Source: Ch67 sp041395845 (GTDB lineage Bacteria; Pseudomonadota; Gammaproteobacteria; Pseudomonadales; Ketobacteraceae). Taken from it: a DNA stretch of 64,000 nucleotides. The stretch spans positions 282,950-346,949 of the forward strand of contig JAWKZS010000002.1 in the NCBI GenBank assembly GCA_041395845.1. Direction: 5' to 3'. Position 1 is the first letter of the stretch. Every line of letters begins with the position of its first letter. A model generated the notes under the pieces. It had not been told where the DNA came from and did not search any database. It saw nothing but the letters and a program-made list of their open reading frames with translations. The position numbers were made by a program, and so were the translations under genes. Positions 62,354 through 64,000 of the stretch are shown one piece after another.

Positions 62354-63112
62354 TCAGTAACCCGACATCAGTTTGATGATGGAGCGGGTGACGGTATCCG
62401 GCAATGCCTTGCTGAGGCTGCGCACCAGCTTGTACTGGCCGCTGACCGGATGATGCAAGCCCTGATCGGATGCGGCATCCAACACGGCCGCCGCAATGTC
62501 TTCCGCCGTCAGATTCACCCCCATCCGTTCGATGATCCTGGCCTGCTTGCCCGCCAGCATCGGCGTCTTCACAAAGGGTGGTTCCACATCCATCACCGCA
62601 ATACCGTGGCGGGCCCATTCCACGTTGAGGGCTTCGGTCAGGCCTTTGACAAAAAACTTCGACGCGGAATAACTGGCAAAACCAGGCACACCGTACAGCG
62701 ACGATGCCGACGACATACTGATGACGCGGGAACCGGGATTCTGTTTCAGAAAGGGAAACGCCAGATGGCAGCCGTTCAGCACACCCTTGTTGTTGATATC
62801 GACGATCTGCTGATGACGCTGCAGGGGAATCGACTCAAAATCACCAATCTCCAGTACCCCTGCGCAATTGAACAGGACATCCAGCTTGCCGGCTTTCGCA
62901 ACGAACGCTTCAATCGCCGCAGCAAACTGTTCGGCATTGGTAACGTCTGTCGTACCAGCCCAGCAGCGTTCCGCATCCCACGCCATACTGATCTGTTTGA
63001 GCGGCTCCAAGCCCAGATCGAGCATGCCGACCAGCCAGCCCTTGCTGTAAAAAAGCTCTGCAGTCGCCCTGCCAATGCCTGATGCGGCGCCGGTAATCAA
63101 AATACTCTTCAT
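62354..63112 (-). CDS. Short-chain dehydrogenase/reductase
   Basis: 252-residue SDR. TGAASGIG, FNCAGV and YSASK catalytic motifs are intact; it begins MKSILITGAASGIG. No fused or accessory domain is seen. The substrate is unknown; the neighbouring enzyme suggests lipid or steroid-like compounds at most. It is transcribed toward the HSDL2-like gene. The start at 63112 is the only good one, and a TATAGT -10-like element lies upstream at 63156-63161 (minus strand). Confidence 0.9.
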   Translation of the reverse strand: MKSILITGAASGIGRATAELFYSKGWLVGMLDLGLEPLKQISMAWDAERCWAGTTDVTNAEQFAAAIEAFVAKAGKLDVLFNCAGVLEIGDFESIPLQRHQQIVDINNKGVLNGCHLAFPFLKQNPGSRVISMSSASSLYGVPGFASYSASKFFVKGLTEALNVEWARHGIAVMDVEPPFVKTPMLAGKQARIIERMGVNLTAEDIAAAVLDAASDQGLHHPVSGQYKLVRSLSKALPDTVTRSIIKLMSGY

Positions 63113-63184
63113 GACGAACCCTTGGTTACGGAACGGAAAAATCGCCCCTTACTATAGAGGCAATTCCTGCCATTCCCAAGTCCG

Positions 63185-64000
63185 TCAGAAATCCACCCGC
63201 ATGCGTCGGGCGCCCCAGTTACCGGGCTGATCCTCGAACCGGCCGGCCACCGGCGTGCCACAGGCCGGACACTTGCCACCGGCTGCCATATTCCAGCCCA
63301 GAATCTGGTACCAGTCCCGTTGAATCAGCTTCTCACCACACTGATGACAACAGGTGCAGTCACCTTCCCGATTGTGCACGTTACCGGTATAGACGTAGCG
63401 CAGCCCCTGCTCCATGGCGATCTTGCGTGCTTCAACCAACGTCTGCGGCGGCGTGGGCGGCACATCCATCATTTTGTAATCGGGATGGAAGGCAGAAAAA
63501 TGCAGCGGCACATCCGGCCCCAGATGCTCCACCACCCAGCGCGCCAGACGCTCGATTTCCTGCGGATCATCGTTGTGACCGGGAATGATCAGTGTCGTGA
63601 GTTCCAGCCACACGCTGGTGTCGTGGCGGATGTACTCCAGGGTTTCCAGCACGTCCTTCAGATGCGCGCCGGTCAGTTTCCAGTAGAAATCCTCGGTAAA
63701 CGCTTTCAGATCGATATTGGCGGCATCCATGTACTGATAAAACTCGCGCCGCGCCTCCGGCGAATGATAACCCGCCGACACCGCAACATTCTGGATGCCC
63801 CGCTCGCGACAGGCCTGCGCCACATCGATCGCATACTCGTGAAAAATCACCGGATCGTTATAGGTGTACGCAACACTCTTGCAGCCGGCATCCTGTGCTG
63901 CCTGGGCAATCATCGCCGGCGATGCGGCACTGGCCAGCGTATCGGTTTCCCGCGATTTGGAAATATCCCAGTTCTGGCAGAACTTGCACGACAGGTTGCA
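63185..64000 (-). CDS. amrS: AmmeMemoRadiSam radical SAM enzyme, 5' end outside the window
   Basis: Partial radical SAM protein of the AmmeMemoRadiSam system. At the window edge the sequence reads CNLSCKFCQNW, the CxxxCxxC motif that ligates the SAM-binding [4Fe-4S] cluster, followed by KSRETDTLASAA and the PFL-activase-like core (YTYNDPVIFHEYA, IDLKAFTEDFYWKLTG, TLIIPGHNDDPQE, FHPDYKMMDVPPT). The C-terminus adds Cys pairs (CTCCHQCG, CPACG). Its partners AmmeMemo and MEMO proteins are presumably nearby but outside this window. Substrate of the family is unknown. Confidence 0.92.
   Translation of the reverse strand, partial: CNLSCKFCQNWDISKSRETDTLASAASPAMIAQAAQDAGCKSVAYTYNDPVIFHEYAIDVAQACRERGIQNVAVSAGYHSPEARREFYQYMDAANIDLKAFTEDFYWKLTGAHLKDVLETLEYIRHDTSVWLELTTLIIPGHNDDPQEIERLARWVVEHLGPDVPLHFSAFHPDYKMMDVPPTPPQTLVEARKIAMEQGLRYVYTGNVHNREGDCTCCHQCGEKLIQRDWYQILGWNMAAGGKCPACGTPVAGRFEDQPGNWGARRMRVDF

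Noticed and set aside
1..64000. CRISPR arrays, insertion sequences, prophage or tRNA-linked islands
   Set aside because: No spaced short repeats, transposases, integrases or phage genes were found; gene content and base use are even across the window.

Overview
The window looks like the chromosome of a GC-rich gammaproteobacterium, probably of the Pseudomonadales/Oceanospirillales type (Alcanivorax/Ketobacter/Pseudomonas-like). This rests on gene content and order (argD-argF, glpK/glpR/glpD, metR, RstAB- and PhoPQ-type systems, Lon of about 800 residues, a LitR light cluster) and is inference only. I see no rRNA, tRNA, CRISPR array, IS element or prophage. Signal transduction is heavily represented.

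Layout. 1-2551: end of a GGDEF-EAL protein, then a cytochrome P450. 2664-6913 (minus): monothiol glutaredoxin, molybdopterin oxidoreductase, and a hydantoinase-B-type protein without its usual A partner. 7131-12233 (plus): argD, argF, an orphan ferric-iron-type ABC ATPase and a chemotaxis receptor. 12240-16505: glycerol catabolism, with glpK and glpR divergent and glpD carrying a frameshift. 16632-20135: metR facing a two-component system across a large imperfect inverted repeat. 20609-24000: DNA glycosylase tag, a TM2 membrane protein, an ArsR-type regulator with a serine hydrolase, and tcdA. 24062-31295: a secreted metzincin with a GlyGly-CTERM tail, a double-GAF protein, a probable structured RNA, and a large cyclase/ATPase/TPR regulator.

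31305-34869 (minus) is the most unusual locus. A two-gene operon encodes a small protein of unknown function and a single ~988-residue polypeptide that joins a DyP-type peroxidase to a divergent cytochrome P450-like domain. The architecture recalls fungal oxylipin-forming peroxidase/P450 fusions but is built from a different peroxidase fold.

35135-39915: a 7TM hybrid kinase and a PepSY-phoP-phoQ-like operon. At 40137 a 35-residue ORF has a strong ribosome site and its own terminator. 40426-49186 is a tightly overlapping nine-gene operon: DUF523/DUF1722 protein, photolyase, desaturase, FAD oxidoreductase, DUF1365 protein, cyclopropane fatty acid synthase, DUF2878 protein, a secreted protein, and a MerR regulator with an adenosylcobalamin-binding photoreceptor domain. 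It matches the LitR/CarH light-response clusters. 49232-53385: an M23 peptidase, a Lon protease and a beta-carbonic anhydrase. 53372-56991 (minus): a kinase, response regulator and REC-GGDEF-EAL operon. 57260-59765: a NarXL-like pair. 59830-64000: an outer-membrane channel, two short-chain dehydrogenases and the edge of an AmmeMemoRadiSam radical-SAM enzyme.

Data quality: five genes (glpD, the TM2 gene, the serine hydrolase, the GAF protein and the PAS kinase, the last twice) are broken by what look like single-base deletions. In every case restoring one base per break gives a family-typical full-length protein. Sequencing or assembly indels are a more likely common cause than six independent mutations, but this cannot be settled from the sequence alone.
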